Of a stretch of DNA of 64,000 bases, positions 53,900-64,000 are shown piece after piece; position 1 is the first letter of the stretch; every line of letters begins with the position of its first letter. The position numbers were made by a program, and so were the translations under genes. The notes under the pieces were generated by a model, which ran no database searches, was not told the DNA's origin, and was given only the letters and a program-made list of their open reading frames with translations. The stretch comes from Symsagittifera roscoffensis (taxonomy: Eukaryota; Xenacoelomorpha; Acoela; Convolutidae), in NCBI RefSeq assembly GCF_963678635.1, contig NC_087064.1:51604684-51668683 (forward strand). Direction: 5' to 3'.

Positions 53900-54425
53900 A
53901 ATATACCGTCTGATATTTTGACAGCCACTATAGACTCCACTCTAGTTCATGACTTTCGAGAATTAGAGGATAGTCTTTATCTTCTCCCATCCAACGCTCC
54001 ACTGGACTTTCAAACACGAACACCAACTCTACTGGAAACTACCTCTTCTGCTGCCCTTACTATTGTTCCTGCTACAACACCGGTATCTTCACGAACCAGC
54101 ACTCCATCGACCCTCGACACGACTTTACATGCTTCAAAAGCTCCTTCCTAAATCGAAGCCAACACCTGCAATTTTCCTCCCGAATTTTCTAATTCCTTCA
54201 GTTTCTTCTTTTTTTCATATGGAGAAAAGGACACAAATAGTTCGTGTCTTTAAGGCACTAACGGCCGATTCGCCGCTACCAGAATATACCAAATTATTGA
54301 CAGTTAGAAGACAACCATTGAATCCTACTCAAGTGAGTGGCAAACTGCACGTTCAGTTGAAAGAAGAAAATCATATTAATGTAACCACTAACCGAGGATT
54401 TGATATGGATTTGAACTATGCGTAA
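53900..54425 (+). pseudogene. Module X, unidentified coding-like region 1 (copy 1)
   Basis: After TTTTTCTAG, one frame gives IPSDILTATIDSTL, ELEDSLYLLPSNAPLDF and a Pro/Ser/Thr-rich linker; in this copy it ends at 54151. A second frame, from about 54221 to 54425, gives RVFKALTADSPLPEYTKLL and GKLHVQLK and ends NYA-stop. In other copies the first frame is 86-90 codons long. The family is not recognised. It may be two exons or one frameshifted gene; 'ATTGAG' before the second part in later copies could be an acceptor. Confidence 0.4.
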
Positions 54426-54479
54426 ATCTTCTCATATATCACTTCAAATTTGAAGCCTGTCATCCGATAGGGAAATTGT

Positions 54480-54883
54480 TTTCTGTTACTATCTCCCTCC
54501 TTGATCATCAAAAATTGTATGTTTCGGCGGAGTATTTAACCGCTAAAATGCAAACCCTCCAGTTGAATGAGTTTACCGAACAGATCCATGCAATAACTAA
54601 AAAGAACAACTCTATTGTAAAATTTATCCAAAAAACTTTATTTTAGCGATGTAGCATAGCTATTAAGGAATCATATAGAACGATTTGTCTTTCTAACTGT
54701 CAAAATAACACTATTTTTGTGAGCAAGTCCTCCTCAATGACGTATAAAAGACCACCCACTTCAGCAACTCATTTTCAAAGACGAAAAAAAATACATTCAG
54801 AACTTCAAAGGAATAATCATGAAATGGAATTAAAACTTTCGAAATTTCAAAACAATTTTGATGTATTTAAATTTATGATATGA
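54480..54883 (+). pseudogene. Module X, unidentified coding-like region 2 (copy 1)
   Basis: The frame contains KLYVSAEYLTAKMQTLQLNE, TEQIHAITKKNNSIVKFIQK, a stop at about 54646, then SSSMTYKRPPTSATHFQRRK and a helical end (NNHEMELKLSKFQNNFDVFK) with TGA at 54881-54883. It is charged and probably helical, with no known motif. At 58021-58335 the same frame is open across the stop position (TGG instead of TAG). Confidence 0.4.
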
Positions 54884-55144
54884 ACGATATGCTTGTGTAA
54901 ATTTTTTTAGTTTTATAATACTAACCTTTGCTATGATTTTTTTAAACCCTGGCTCGAAAATAAGTCTAACGAGACTGTAACATCTGATAATGAACTTATA
55001 GAATAAAGATCACCGGTTGAATGAAAATAGCTTGGCTTGATTAAAAAGTATCTCGCTTGATTAGCTGCGAAAATTGGTAAAATGTCTGATTTTTTCTCTC
55101 CAAATAGGAGAATGAATATGTTCTGATTTCTTATTGAACCAAAC

Positions 55145-55327
55145 ATGGAATTTATTGTGCGCGCAAAGCGTGAACCGCCACTAAAAACAATCTGTTCATA
55201 TCCAGTTGCAAAATGCATGAAAACCAATGCTGAAAGTATTTGGAATAAATCGGATAACGCTCAATTGGGAACAGATACAACTCTATTCGTGATATTCGAA
55301 TGTACCAACGACTATCTCGAGAGATAA
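55145..55327 (+). other. Module X, short frame of unknown meaning
   Basis: 60 codons on the plus strand (MEFIVRAKREPPLKTIC...). On the minus strand a 98-codon frame overlaps (54931-55227). Both recur in the second full copy (minus strand 63195-63491); there only the minus-strand frame stays open, because the plus-strand frame gains a stop. The coding strand is undecided. Confidence 0.25.
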
Positions 55328-55364
55328 CCAAGCTATAAAAAACTAATTTCTTATTTGCTACGAC

Positions 55365-56017
55365 AAATCTTCCAAATACTGTGCTGCAGCAGAAAATGCA
55401 GAATTTACCGAGATTTGTTTATCTGATTTTCTACCCGTTTCATTGGACGGTAAGAGTTTTGCAAATTTGAGAGACCTTGCAAAACAAGTGTTAAAAGAAA
55501 GATTAGTTGGGGTGTTGAGATAGGAGTTTTCAATCAAAATAACGTTATGTATTCCATAAGGACCACAAGTTTGATTATGCTGAAGTCTCATCATGATTTA
55601 TAGGTCTCGAGCGAATGTAACTTTAGAGAAACGATTGTTACAAGATACTTGTAATATGATTAAGAGGCGTCAAACGTAGTTCATACTCTTTTATATGTGA
55701 TGTTTTTTTTTTCAGGAAAATTTTAAAAAGAAGGCAAATTCCACTATCGTGTTGAAGTGTTAAGGTCACGAAAAATGATCAAATTCTAATTTCGAAAATG
55801 GGTCTTAATTATCAGAATTCCCAGTGAAATAGAAGATTTACCTATTGTTTCAGCTTTCTCAAATTAAGTTAATTTTGTCAAAAAAGTCAATTATAAATTG
55901 TTCTGGAAATTCAAAAAGCTTTAAGGCCATCTAATGTTTTTCCTGAAGTTCGAAAATTGAGGTTTTATTCAAAAAACAAGTCAGTATTTTTTCTGTGTAC
56001 TTTTTTTCAGTTCATGA
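55365..56017 (+). repeat. Second copy of the segment 35697-36351
   Basis: Nearly identical to 35697-36351, including the protein-like frame (TAG at 55601-55603). It stops matching at TTCATGA and passes directly into minisatellite (AATTTCTGTTCAAATCC), so the equivalent of TDP2 exon 4 is missing. Confidence 0.88.
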
Positions 56018-57189
56018 AAATTTCTGTTCAAATCCTTGTAGTTTTTCGAGATATGACGTTTTTTGTGATTTTTTCAAAAAAATTTTCAGAAAACTTATTT
56101 TAGTTTTTTTTTTCCGCAAAATCTGAAATTCCCAACCCTGTAGTTGGGTCCTGTCAGAGTAATCTCAAAGATTGCGAATCTTGTCTCCAAATTTGACTGC
56201 TCATTTCTTCGTAGTTCTCGAGATATGACGGTTTTTGTGATTTTTTCTTAAATTTTTTCTGTGAAAACTTAAATTATTATTTTCATGTTTTTTTAAATCT
56301 GTAATTCCCAAACCATGTAGTTGGGTAATGTCAGAGTACTATCAAGAATCGCGTATCTCGCCTCCAAATATGACCGCTCAAATTCTTGTAATTTTCGAGA
56401 TATGATGTTTTTTGTTATTTTTTCAAATTTTTTTAAATTTATTCTCTCTCAAATTTTGAAATTCCCAACCTCGTAGTTGGGTGCTGTCAGAGTACTCTCA
56501 AGGATTGCGAATCTTACCTCCAAATATGACTGCTCAATCCTTTGTAGTTTTCGAGAGGTGACGTTTTCTGTGACTTTTTCAGTTTTCAGAAAGTTTAAAT
56601 TAATTTTTTTTTCAAAATTTGAAATTCTCAACGCTATAGTTCGGTGTTGTCAGGGTACTCTAAAGATATGCAAATCTTGCCACATGCGACTGCTTAATGC
56701 GACTGCTAAAATACTTTTAGTTTCCGAGATTTGACGTTTTTTTTCAAAATTTCTCAAAGAACTGATCTACAAAGAAATTCAAATTTTTTTGACTACAGAC
56801 TTGATGAAGATGCAACCTTATTCTTGCCTCTTAATATGGATGCTCAAATCCTTTTAGTTTCCGAGATAAGACGTTTTTTTTTCAATTTTTTTTCGGGAAA
56901 CTTAGGTTTAAAAAGTTCACAAAGTTTTGGATTCCTAACCCTTGAGTACTGTGCTCTCAGGGACTCTCAGTGGTTGCAAATCTGGCTTCCAAATTTCTCC
57001 AGAGGCCATTAAGTTTTCGAGATGACGCTTTTAAAATGGGAATTAAAAAAATTTAAAAGTTCGAAATTACCAACCCTGTAATTGAGTGCAGTCAGTACAC
57101 TAAAAGTTTGCATATGTTTTTTCCAATATATGCGGATTTTCATGAGTTGTCAAAAAATTTCGGAGCACCGAAGGTGCGTTAAACGCTAG
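56018..57189 (+). repeat. Helitron-like minisatellite remnant in the second block copy
   Basis: About eight diverged monomers, most similar to the last unit of composite 2 (52560-53641). They end in GGAGCACC-GAA-GGTGC, GTTAAACG and CTAG at 57186-57189. No 5' end is present. Confidence 0.75.
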
Positions 57190-57464
57190 TTTACTTTAAA
57201 AGCGTTTGTTTATAAGGTTTCACGGTTTTCAACCTTTTTTGAGGAGAGGTTTGCGCGAAATTGTTGATGATGCGTTTTCAATGTCGCCCAGTATATTTTG
57301 GTAATATAACATGATTGCTATCTTTGAGATCAATGAAAAAATAAATGGGTTTTTCGATAACCGAAGCAGCAAAAAATTTCACGCGTTGTTGATATTTGGG
57401 AGCAATACTTGGTTTTGTTTTCTAATTTATAATCTAATTTTTCTAGAGTATACCGTCTGATATT

Positions 57465-57737
57465 TTGACAGCCACTATAGACTCCACTCTAGACCATGAC
57501 TTTCGAGACTTAGAGGATAGTCTTTATCTTCTCCCATCCAACGTTCCATTGGACTTTCAACCACCAACACCAACTCTACTGGAAACTACCTCTTCTGCTG
57601 CCCTTGCTATTGTTCCTGCTACAACACCGGCATCTTCACGAACCAGCACTCCATCGACCCTCGACACGACTTTATCTGCTTCAAAAGCTCCTAATTCGAA
57701 GCCAACACCTCTGCAAATTTCCTCCCGAATTTTCTAA
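57465..57737 (+). CDS. Unidentified 90-residue frame, X unit 1 (representative)
   Basis: It opens MTATIDSTLDHDFRDLEDSL, then has a Pro/Thr/Ser-rich half (PPTPTLLETTSSAA, TPASSRTSTPSTLDTTL) and ends SSRIF-stop. The upstream TTTTTCTAG suggests that the frame really begins at a splice acceptor rather than at this ATG. Equivalent frames are at 58648-58920, 59830-60102, 61013-61285 and 62196-62456 (the last with an in-frame loss of four codons). No domain was recognised; it may simply be preserved because the amplification is recent. Confidence 0.35.
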   Translation: MTATIDSTLDHDFRDLEDSLYLLPSNVPLDFQPPTPTLLETTSSAALAIVPATTPASSRTSTPSTLDTTLSASKAPNSKPTPLQISSRIF

Positions 57738-58020
57738 TTCCTTCAGTTTCTTCTTTTTTTCAAATTGATAAAAGGACACAAATAGTTCGTGTCTTTAAGG
57801 CACTAACGGCCGATTCGCCGCTACCAGAATATACCAAATTATTGACAGTTAGAAGACAACCATTGAATCCTACTCAACTGAGTGGCAAACTGCACGTTCA
57901 GTTGAAAAAAGAAGGTCATATTAATGTAACCACTAACCGAGGATTTGATATGGATTTGAACTATGCGTAAATCTTCTCATATATCACTTCAAATTTGAAG
58001 CCTGTCATCCGATAGGGAAA

Positions 58021-58335
58021 TTGTTTTCTGTTACTAACTCCCTCCTTGATCATCAAAAATTGTATGTTTCGGCGGAGTATTTGACCGCTAAAATGCAAAC
58101 CCTCCAGTTGAATGAGTTTACCGAACAGATCCATGCAATAACTAAAAAGAACAACTCTATTGTAAAATTCATCCAAAAAACCTTATTTTGGCGATGTAGC
58201 ATAGCTATTAAGGAATCATATAGAACGAATTGTCTTTCTAACAGTCAAAATAACACCATTTTTATGAGCAAGTCCTCCTCAATGACGTATAGAAGACCAC
58301 CCACTTCAGCAACTCATTTTCAAAGACGAAATTAA
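58021..58335 (+). CDS. Unidentified 104-residue helical frame, X unit 1
   Basis: This is the only copy in which the frame is open through the tryptophan/stop position. It has Lys/Gln/Asn-rich helical content (TAKMQTLQLNEFTEQ) and a polar C-terminus. No known family was recognised; it could be a fragment of a transposon protein. Confidence 0.3.
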   Translation: MFSVTNSLLDHQKLYVSAEYLTAKMQTLQLNEFTEQIHAITKKNNSIVKFIQKTLFWRCSIAIKESYRTNCLSNSQNNTIFMSKSSSMTYRRPPTSATHFQRRN

Positions 58336-58372
58336 AATACATTCAGAACTTCAAAGGTGCGTTAAACGCTAG

Positions 58373-59554
58373 TTTACTTTAAAAGCGTTTGTTTATAAGG
58401 TTTCCTGGTTTTCAACCTTTTTTGAGGAGAGGTTTGCGCGAAATTGTTGATGATGCGTTTTCAATGTCGCCCAGTATATTTTGGTAATATAACATGATTG
58501 CTATCTTTGAGATCAATGAAAAAATAAATGGGTTTTTCGATAACCGAAGCAGCAAAAAATCTCACGCGTTGTTGATATTTGGGAGCAATACTTGGTTTTG
58601 TTTTCTAATTTATAATCTAATTTTTCTAGAAGATACCGTCTGATATTTTGACAGCCACTATAGACTCCACTCTAGACCATGACTTTCGAGATTTAGAGGA
58701 TAGTCTTTATCTTCTCCCATCCAACGTTCCACTGGACTTTCAACCACCAACACCAACTCTACTGGAAACTACCTCTTCTGCTGCCCTTACTATTGTTCCT
58801 GCTACAACACCGGCATCTTCACGAACCAGCACTCCATCGACCCTCGACACGACTTTACCTGCTTCAAAAGCTCCTAAATCGAAGTCAACACGTCTGCAAA
58901 TTTCCTCCCGAATTTTCTAATTCCTTCAGTTTCTTCTTTTTTCATATTGAGAAAAGGACACAAATAGTTCGTGTCTTTAAGGCACTAACGGCCGATTCGC
59001 CGCTACCAGAATATACGAAGTTATTGACAGTTAGTAGACAACCATTGAATCCTACTCAACTGAGTGGCAAACTGCACGTTCAGTTGAAAAAAGAAGGCCA
59101 TATTAATGTAACCACTAACCGAGGATTTGATATGGATTTGAACTATGCGTAAATCTTCTCAGATATCACTTCAAATTTGAAGCCTGTCATCCGATAGGGA
59201 AATTGTTTTCTGATACTAACTCCCTCCTTGATCATCAAAAATTGTATGTTTCGGCGGAGTATTTGACCGCTAAAATGCAAACCCTCCAGTTGAATGAGTT
59301 TACCGAACAGATCCATGCAATAACTAAAAAGAACAACTCTATTGTAAAATTCATCCAAAAAACCTTATTTTAGCGATGTATCATAGCTATTAAGGAATCA
59401 TATAGAACGAATTGTCTTTCTAACAGTCAAATTAACACCATTTTTATGAGCAAGTCCTCCTCAATGACGTATAGAAGACCACCCACTTCAGCAACTCATT
59501 TTCAAAGACGAAATTAAAATACATTCAGAACTTCAAAGGTGCGTTAAACGCTAG
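58373..59554 (+). repeat. Shortened X tandem unit 2
   Basis: 1182 bp with the same content as unit 1. The 90-codon frame is at 58648-58920; the second coding-like part runs about 58952-59152. Confidence 0.9.
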
Positions 59555-60736
59555 TTTACTTTAAAAGCGTTTGTTTATAAGGTTTCACGGTTTTCAACCT
59601 TTTTTGAAGAGAGGTTTGCGCGAAATTGTTGATGATGCGTTTTCAATGTCGCCCAGTATATTTTGGTAATATAACATGATTGCTATCTTTGAGATCAATG
59701 AAAAAATAAATGGGTTTTTCGATAACCGAAGCAGCAAAAAATTTCACGCGTTGTTGATATTTGGGAGCAATACTTGGTTTTGTTTTCTAATTTATAATCT
59801 AATTTTTCTAGAAGATACCGTCTGATATTTTGACAGCCACTATAGACTCCACTCTAGACCATGACTTTCGAGATTTAGAGGATAGTCTTTATCTTCTCCC
59901 ATCCAACGTTCCACTGGACTTTCAACCACCAACACCAACTCTACTGGAAACTACCTCTTCTGCTGCCCTTACTATTGTTCCTGCTACAACACCGGCATCT
60001 TCACGAACCAGCACTCCATCGACCCTCGACACGACTTTACCTGCTTCAAAAGCTCCTAAATCGAAGTCAACACGTCTGCAAATTTCCTCCCGAATTTTCT
60101 AATTCCTTCAGTTTCTTCTTTTTTCATATTGAGAAAAGGACACAAATAGTTCGTGTCTTTAAGGCACTAACGGCCGATTCGCCGCTACCAGAATATACGA
60201 AGTTATTGACAGTTAGTAGACAACCATTGAATCCTACTCAACTGAGTGGCAAACTGCACGTTCAGTTGAAAAAAGAAGGCCATATTAATGTAACCACTAA
60301 CCGAGGATTTGATATGGATTTGAACTATGCGTAAATCTTCTCAGATATCACTTCAAATTTGAAGCCTGTCATCCGATAGGGAAATTGTTTTCTGATACTA
60401 ACTCCCTCCTTGATCATCAAAAATTGTATGTTTCGGCGGAGTATTTGACCGCTAAAATGCAAACCCTCCAGTTGAATGAGTTTACCGAACAGATCCATGC
60501 AATAACTAAAAAGAACAACTCTATTGTAAAATTCATCCAAAAAACCTTATTTTAGCGATGTATCATAGCTATTGAGGAATCATATAGAACGAATTGTCTT
60601 TCTAACAGTCAAAATAACACCATTTTTATGAGCAAGTCCTCCTCAATGACGTATAGAAGACCACCCACTTCAGCAACTCATTTTCAAAGACGAAATTAAA
60701 ATACATTCAGAACTTCAAAGGTGCGTTAAACGCTAG
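59555..60736 (+). repeat. Shortened X tandem unit 3
   Basis: 1182 bp. Almost identical to unit 2; frame at 59830-60102. Confidence 0.9.
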
Positions 60737-61919
60737 TTTACTTTAAAAGCGTTTGTTTATAAGGTTTCACGGTTTTTCAACCTTTTTTGAGGAGAGGTTT
60801 GCGCGAAATTGTTGATGATGCGTTTTCAATGTCGCCCAGTATATTTTGGTAATATAAAATGATTGCTATCTTTGAGATCAATGAAAAAATAAATGGGTTT
60901 TTCGATAACCGAAGCAGCAAAAAATTTCACGCGTTGTTGATATTTGGGAGCAATACTTGGTTTTGTTTTCTAATTTATAATCTAATTTTTCTAGAAGATA
61001 CCGTCTGATATTTTGACAGCCACTATAGACTCCACTCTAGACCATGACTTTCGAGATTTAGAGGATAGTCTTTATCTTCTCCCATCCAACGTTCCACTGG
61101 ACTTTCAACCACCAACACCAACTCTACTGGAAACTACCTCTTCTGCTGCCCTTACTATTGTTCCTGCTACAACACCGGCATCTTCACGAACCAGCACTCC
61201 ATCGACCCTCGACACGACTTTACCTGCTTCAAAAGCTCCTAAATCGAAGTCAACACGTCTGCAAATTTCCTCCCGAATTTTCTAATTCCTTCAGTTTCTT
61301 CTTTTTTCATATTGAGAAAAGGACACAAATAGTTCGTGTCTTTAAGGCACTAACGGCCGATTCGCCGCTACCAGAATATACGAAGTTATTGACAGTTAGT
61401 AGACAACCATTGAATCCTACTCAACTGAGTGGCAAACTGCACGTTCAGTTGAAAAAAGAAGGCCATATTAATGTAACCACTAACCGAGGATTTGATATGG
61501 ATTTGAACTATGCGTAAATCTTCTCAGATATCACTTCAAATTTGAAGCCTGTCATCCGATAGGGAAATTGTTTTCTGATACTAACTCCCTCCTTGATCAT
61601 CAAAAATTGTATGTTTCGGCGGAGTATTTGACCGCTAAAATGCAAACCCTCCAGTTGAATGAGTTTACCGAACAGATCCATGCAATAACTAAAAAGAACA
61701 ACTCTATTGTAAAATTCATCCAAAAAACCTTACTTTAGCGATGTATCATAGCTATTGAGGAATCATATAGAACGAATTGTCTTTCTAACAGTCAAAATAA
61801 CACCATTTTTATGAGCAAGTCCTCCTCAATGACGTATAGAAGACCACCCACTTCAGCAACTCATTTTCAAAGACGAAATTAAAATACATTCAGAACTTCA
61901 AAGGTGCGTTAAACGCTAG
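60737..61919 (+). repeat. Shortened X tandem unit 4
   Basis: 1183 bp. Frame at 61013-61285. It shares AATATAAAATG with the final unit, against AATATAACATG in earlier units, so units 4 and 5 are closest relatives here. Confidence 0.9.
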
Positions 61920-63632
61920 TTTACTTTAAAAGCGTTTGTTTATAAGGTTTCACGGTTTTTCAACCTTTTTTGAGGAGAGGTTTGCGCGAAATTGTTGATG
62001 ATGCGTTTTCAATGTCGCCCAGTATATTTTGGTAATATAAAATGATTGCTATCTTTGAGATCAATGAAAAAATAAATGGGTTTTTCGATAACCGAAGCAG
62101 CAAAAAATTTCACGCGTTGTTGATATTTGGGAGCAATACTTGGTTTTGTTTTCTAATTTATAATCTAATTTTTCTAGAATATACAGTCTGATATTTTGAC
62201 AGCCACTATAGACTCCACTCTAGACCATGACTTTCGAGACAGCCAACTTCTCCCAGCCAACGTTCCACTGGACTTTCAACCACCAACACCAACTCTACTG
62301 GAAACTACCTCTTCTGCTGCCCTTACTATTGTTCCTGCTTCAACACCGGCATCTTCACGAACCAGCACTCCATCGACCCTCGACACGACTTTACCTGCTT
62401 CAAAAGCTCCTAAATCGAAGCCATCACCTCTGCAAATTTCCTCCCGAATTTTCTAATTCCTTCAGTTTCTTCTTTTTTTCATATTGAGAAAAGGACACAA
62501 ATAGTTCGTGTCTTTAAGGCACTAACGGCCGATTCGCCGCTACCAGAATATACGAAGTTATTGACAGTTAGTAGACAACCATTGAATCGTACTCAACTGA
62601 TTGGCAAACTGCACGTTCAGTTGAAAAAAGAAGGCCATATTAATGTAACCCCTAACCGAGGATTTGATATGGATTTGAACTATGCGTAAATCTTCTCATA
62701 TATCACTTCAAATTTGAAGCCTGTCATCCGATAGGGAAATTGTTTTCTGTTACTAACTCCCTCCTTGATCATCAAAAATTGTATGTTTCGGCGGAGTATT
62801 TAACCGCTAAAATGCAAACCCTCCAGTTGAATGAGTTTACCGAACAGATCCATGCAATAACTAAAAAGAACAACTCTATTGTAAAATTTATCCAAAAAAC
62901 TTTATTTTAGCGATGTAGCATAGCTATTAAGGAATCATATAGAACGATTTGTCTTTCTAACTGTCAAAATAACACCATTTTTGTGAGCAAGTCCTCCTCA
63001 ATGACGTATAAAAGACCACCCACTTCAGCAACTCATTTTCAAAGACGAAAAAAAATACATTCAGAACTTCAAAGGAATAATCATGAAATGGAATTAAAAC
63101 TTTCGAAATTTCAAAACAATTTTGATGTATTTAAATTTATGATATGAACGATATGCTTGTGTAAATTTTTTTAGTTTTATGATACTAACCTTTGCTATGA
63201 TTTTTTTAAACCCTGGCTCGAAAATAAGTCTAACGAGACTGTAACATCTGATAATGAACTTATAGAATAAAGATCACCGGTTGAATGAAAATAGCTTGGC
63301 TTGATTAAAAAGTATCTCGCTTGATTAGCTGCGAAAATTGGTAAAATGTCTGATTTTTTCTCTCCAAATAGGAGAATGAATATGTTCTGATTTCTTATTG
63401 AACCAAACATGGAATTTATTGTGCGCGCAAAGCGTGAACCGCCACTAAAAACAATCTGTTCATATTCTTTAGCAAAATGCATGAAAACCAATGCTTAAAG
63501 TATTTGGAATAAATCGGATAACGCTCAATTGGGAACAGATAAAACTCTATTCGTGATATTCGAATGTACGAGCGACTATCTCGAGAGATAACCAAGCTAT
63601 AAAAAACTAACTTCTTATTTGCTACGACAAAT
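61920..63632 (+). repeat. Module X, final full-length copy
   Basis: It begins like the tandem units, with the first frame shortened in phase (62196-62456). It then continues past the truncation point through the second helical frame and the 98-codon minus-strand frame (63195-63491), to AAAT at 63629-63632, where it passes into unique sequence TGACAGATTTCC. Confidence 0.88.
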
Positions 63633-64000
63633 TGACAGATTTCCCAAGAAAATATAAAAAAGCTGAAAACTACTGAATTTCACTTCAACCATTTTCTTAA
63701 AATCTCAACCAAAATATCTCAAAACCAACCCTTTAAATCAATATCGGGTCTTAAAGCAAACTTGTAGTAAACTTATATAGCTTGTGTTATAGAATGAACT
63801 ATCTTTTTTTTTCGATCTAAGTTGTTTCGATAAAATGTGTTCATTTTGAAAGTGTTCATTTTGATTAATAAACAGCTATTTAGTACAACCAATGCTAAGG
63901 ATATTAACACCGACTATTATTTTTCCGATTTTCGTAACGAAAGTAACGGAATATTTGTGCTCGGGGTGGCTTTTTTTTCTGAGAAGTTTTTTAACTAGCC
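63633..64000. other. Unique sequence at the window end
   Basis: AT-rich, with no coding or repeat feature recognised. It probably represents the original DNA downstream of module X, and possibly still TDP2 intron 4. Confidence 0.45.

Larger units (their letters stand above)
53642..55368 (+). repeat. Module X, first full-length copy
   Basis: About 1.7 kb, repeated full-length at 61920-63632 and in shortened form four times between. It starts with the mariner-like right end, then an acceptor-like TTTTTCTAG at about 53899, then frames described separately. It ends in AAAT at 55365-55368, where it is fused to the copy of 35697. Confidence 0.85.
57190..58372 (+). repeat. Shortened X tandem unit 1
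   Basis: 1183 bp. It contains the mariner-like end, a 90-codon frame at 57465-57737 and the helical frame 58021-58335 (open here). It is truncated after ACTTCAAAGG and rejoined to GTGCGTTAAACGCTAG. Confidence 0.9.

Noticed and set aside
53900-54883. Module X as the missing TDP2 exons
   Set aside because: None of its frames contains the expected FDR or SDHWGL motifs.

Overview
The window is non-coding-rich, AT-rich genomic DNA of an animal, probably an invertebrate. The evidence is GT-AG introns that keep reading phase, a six-exon aldo-keto reductase gene, a TDP2-type gene (UBA-like plus endonuclease/phosphatase domains), and metazoan-style transposons (Jockey/CR1-like non-LTR, Gypsy-like LTR, tRNA-derived SINE-like, mariner-like and Helitron-like elements). 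I cannot name the species. There is no sign of prokaryotic organisation.

Layout. 1-1240: minus-strand non-LTR retrotransposon wreck. 2173-5450: complete aldo-keto reductase gene in six exons (302 codons plus stop). 8552-36716: first four coding exons of a TDP2-like gene; the last exon(s), with the final catalytic motif, are not visible. TDP2 intron 3 (11327-36539, about 25.2 kb) is a stack of nested mobile DNA: an old Helitron-like/minisatellite fragment with palindromes (11878-14420), SINE-like repeats, a second non-LTR wreck (16735-17285), then Gypsy-like element A (shell 17296-35604). A's right LTR is split by a Helitron-like minisatellite composite (23516-35412), which is itself interrupted by Gypsy-like element B (27367-35037, minus strand, 340-bp LTRs, 5-bp target duplication).

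After TDP2 exon 4, a mariner-like inverted terminus (36871) opens a second nest. Inside it is a 16-kb array (about 37346-53641) of about 1.44-kb units. Each unit begins with a Helitron-like 5' domain, carries about eight diverged monomers, and ends with a Helitron-like 3' hairpin; the units are joined head to tail. The mariner-like right end follows at 53749, then a 1.6-kb module 'X' with unidentified protein-like frames.

The block 35697-55366 appears to have been tandemly duplicated: its start reappears at 55365. The second copy lost TDP2 exon 4 and most of the satellite, and its X module was amplified as four 1.18-kb tandem units (57190-61919) plus one full-length unit (61920-63632).

The host genes look ordinary. 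The interesting biology is in the repeats: Helitron-like termini bounding minisatellites, probable rolling-circle-style concatemers, recombination breakpoints at a monomer hairpin, and two Gypsy-like elements whose gag start codon is built from the last LTR base plus the primer-binding site.
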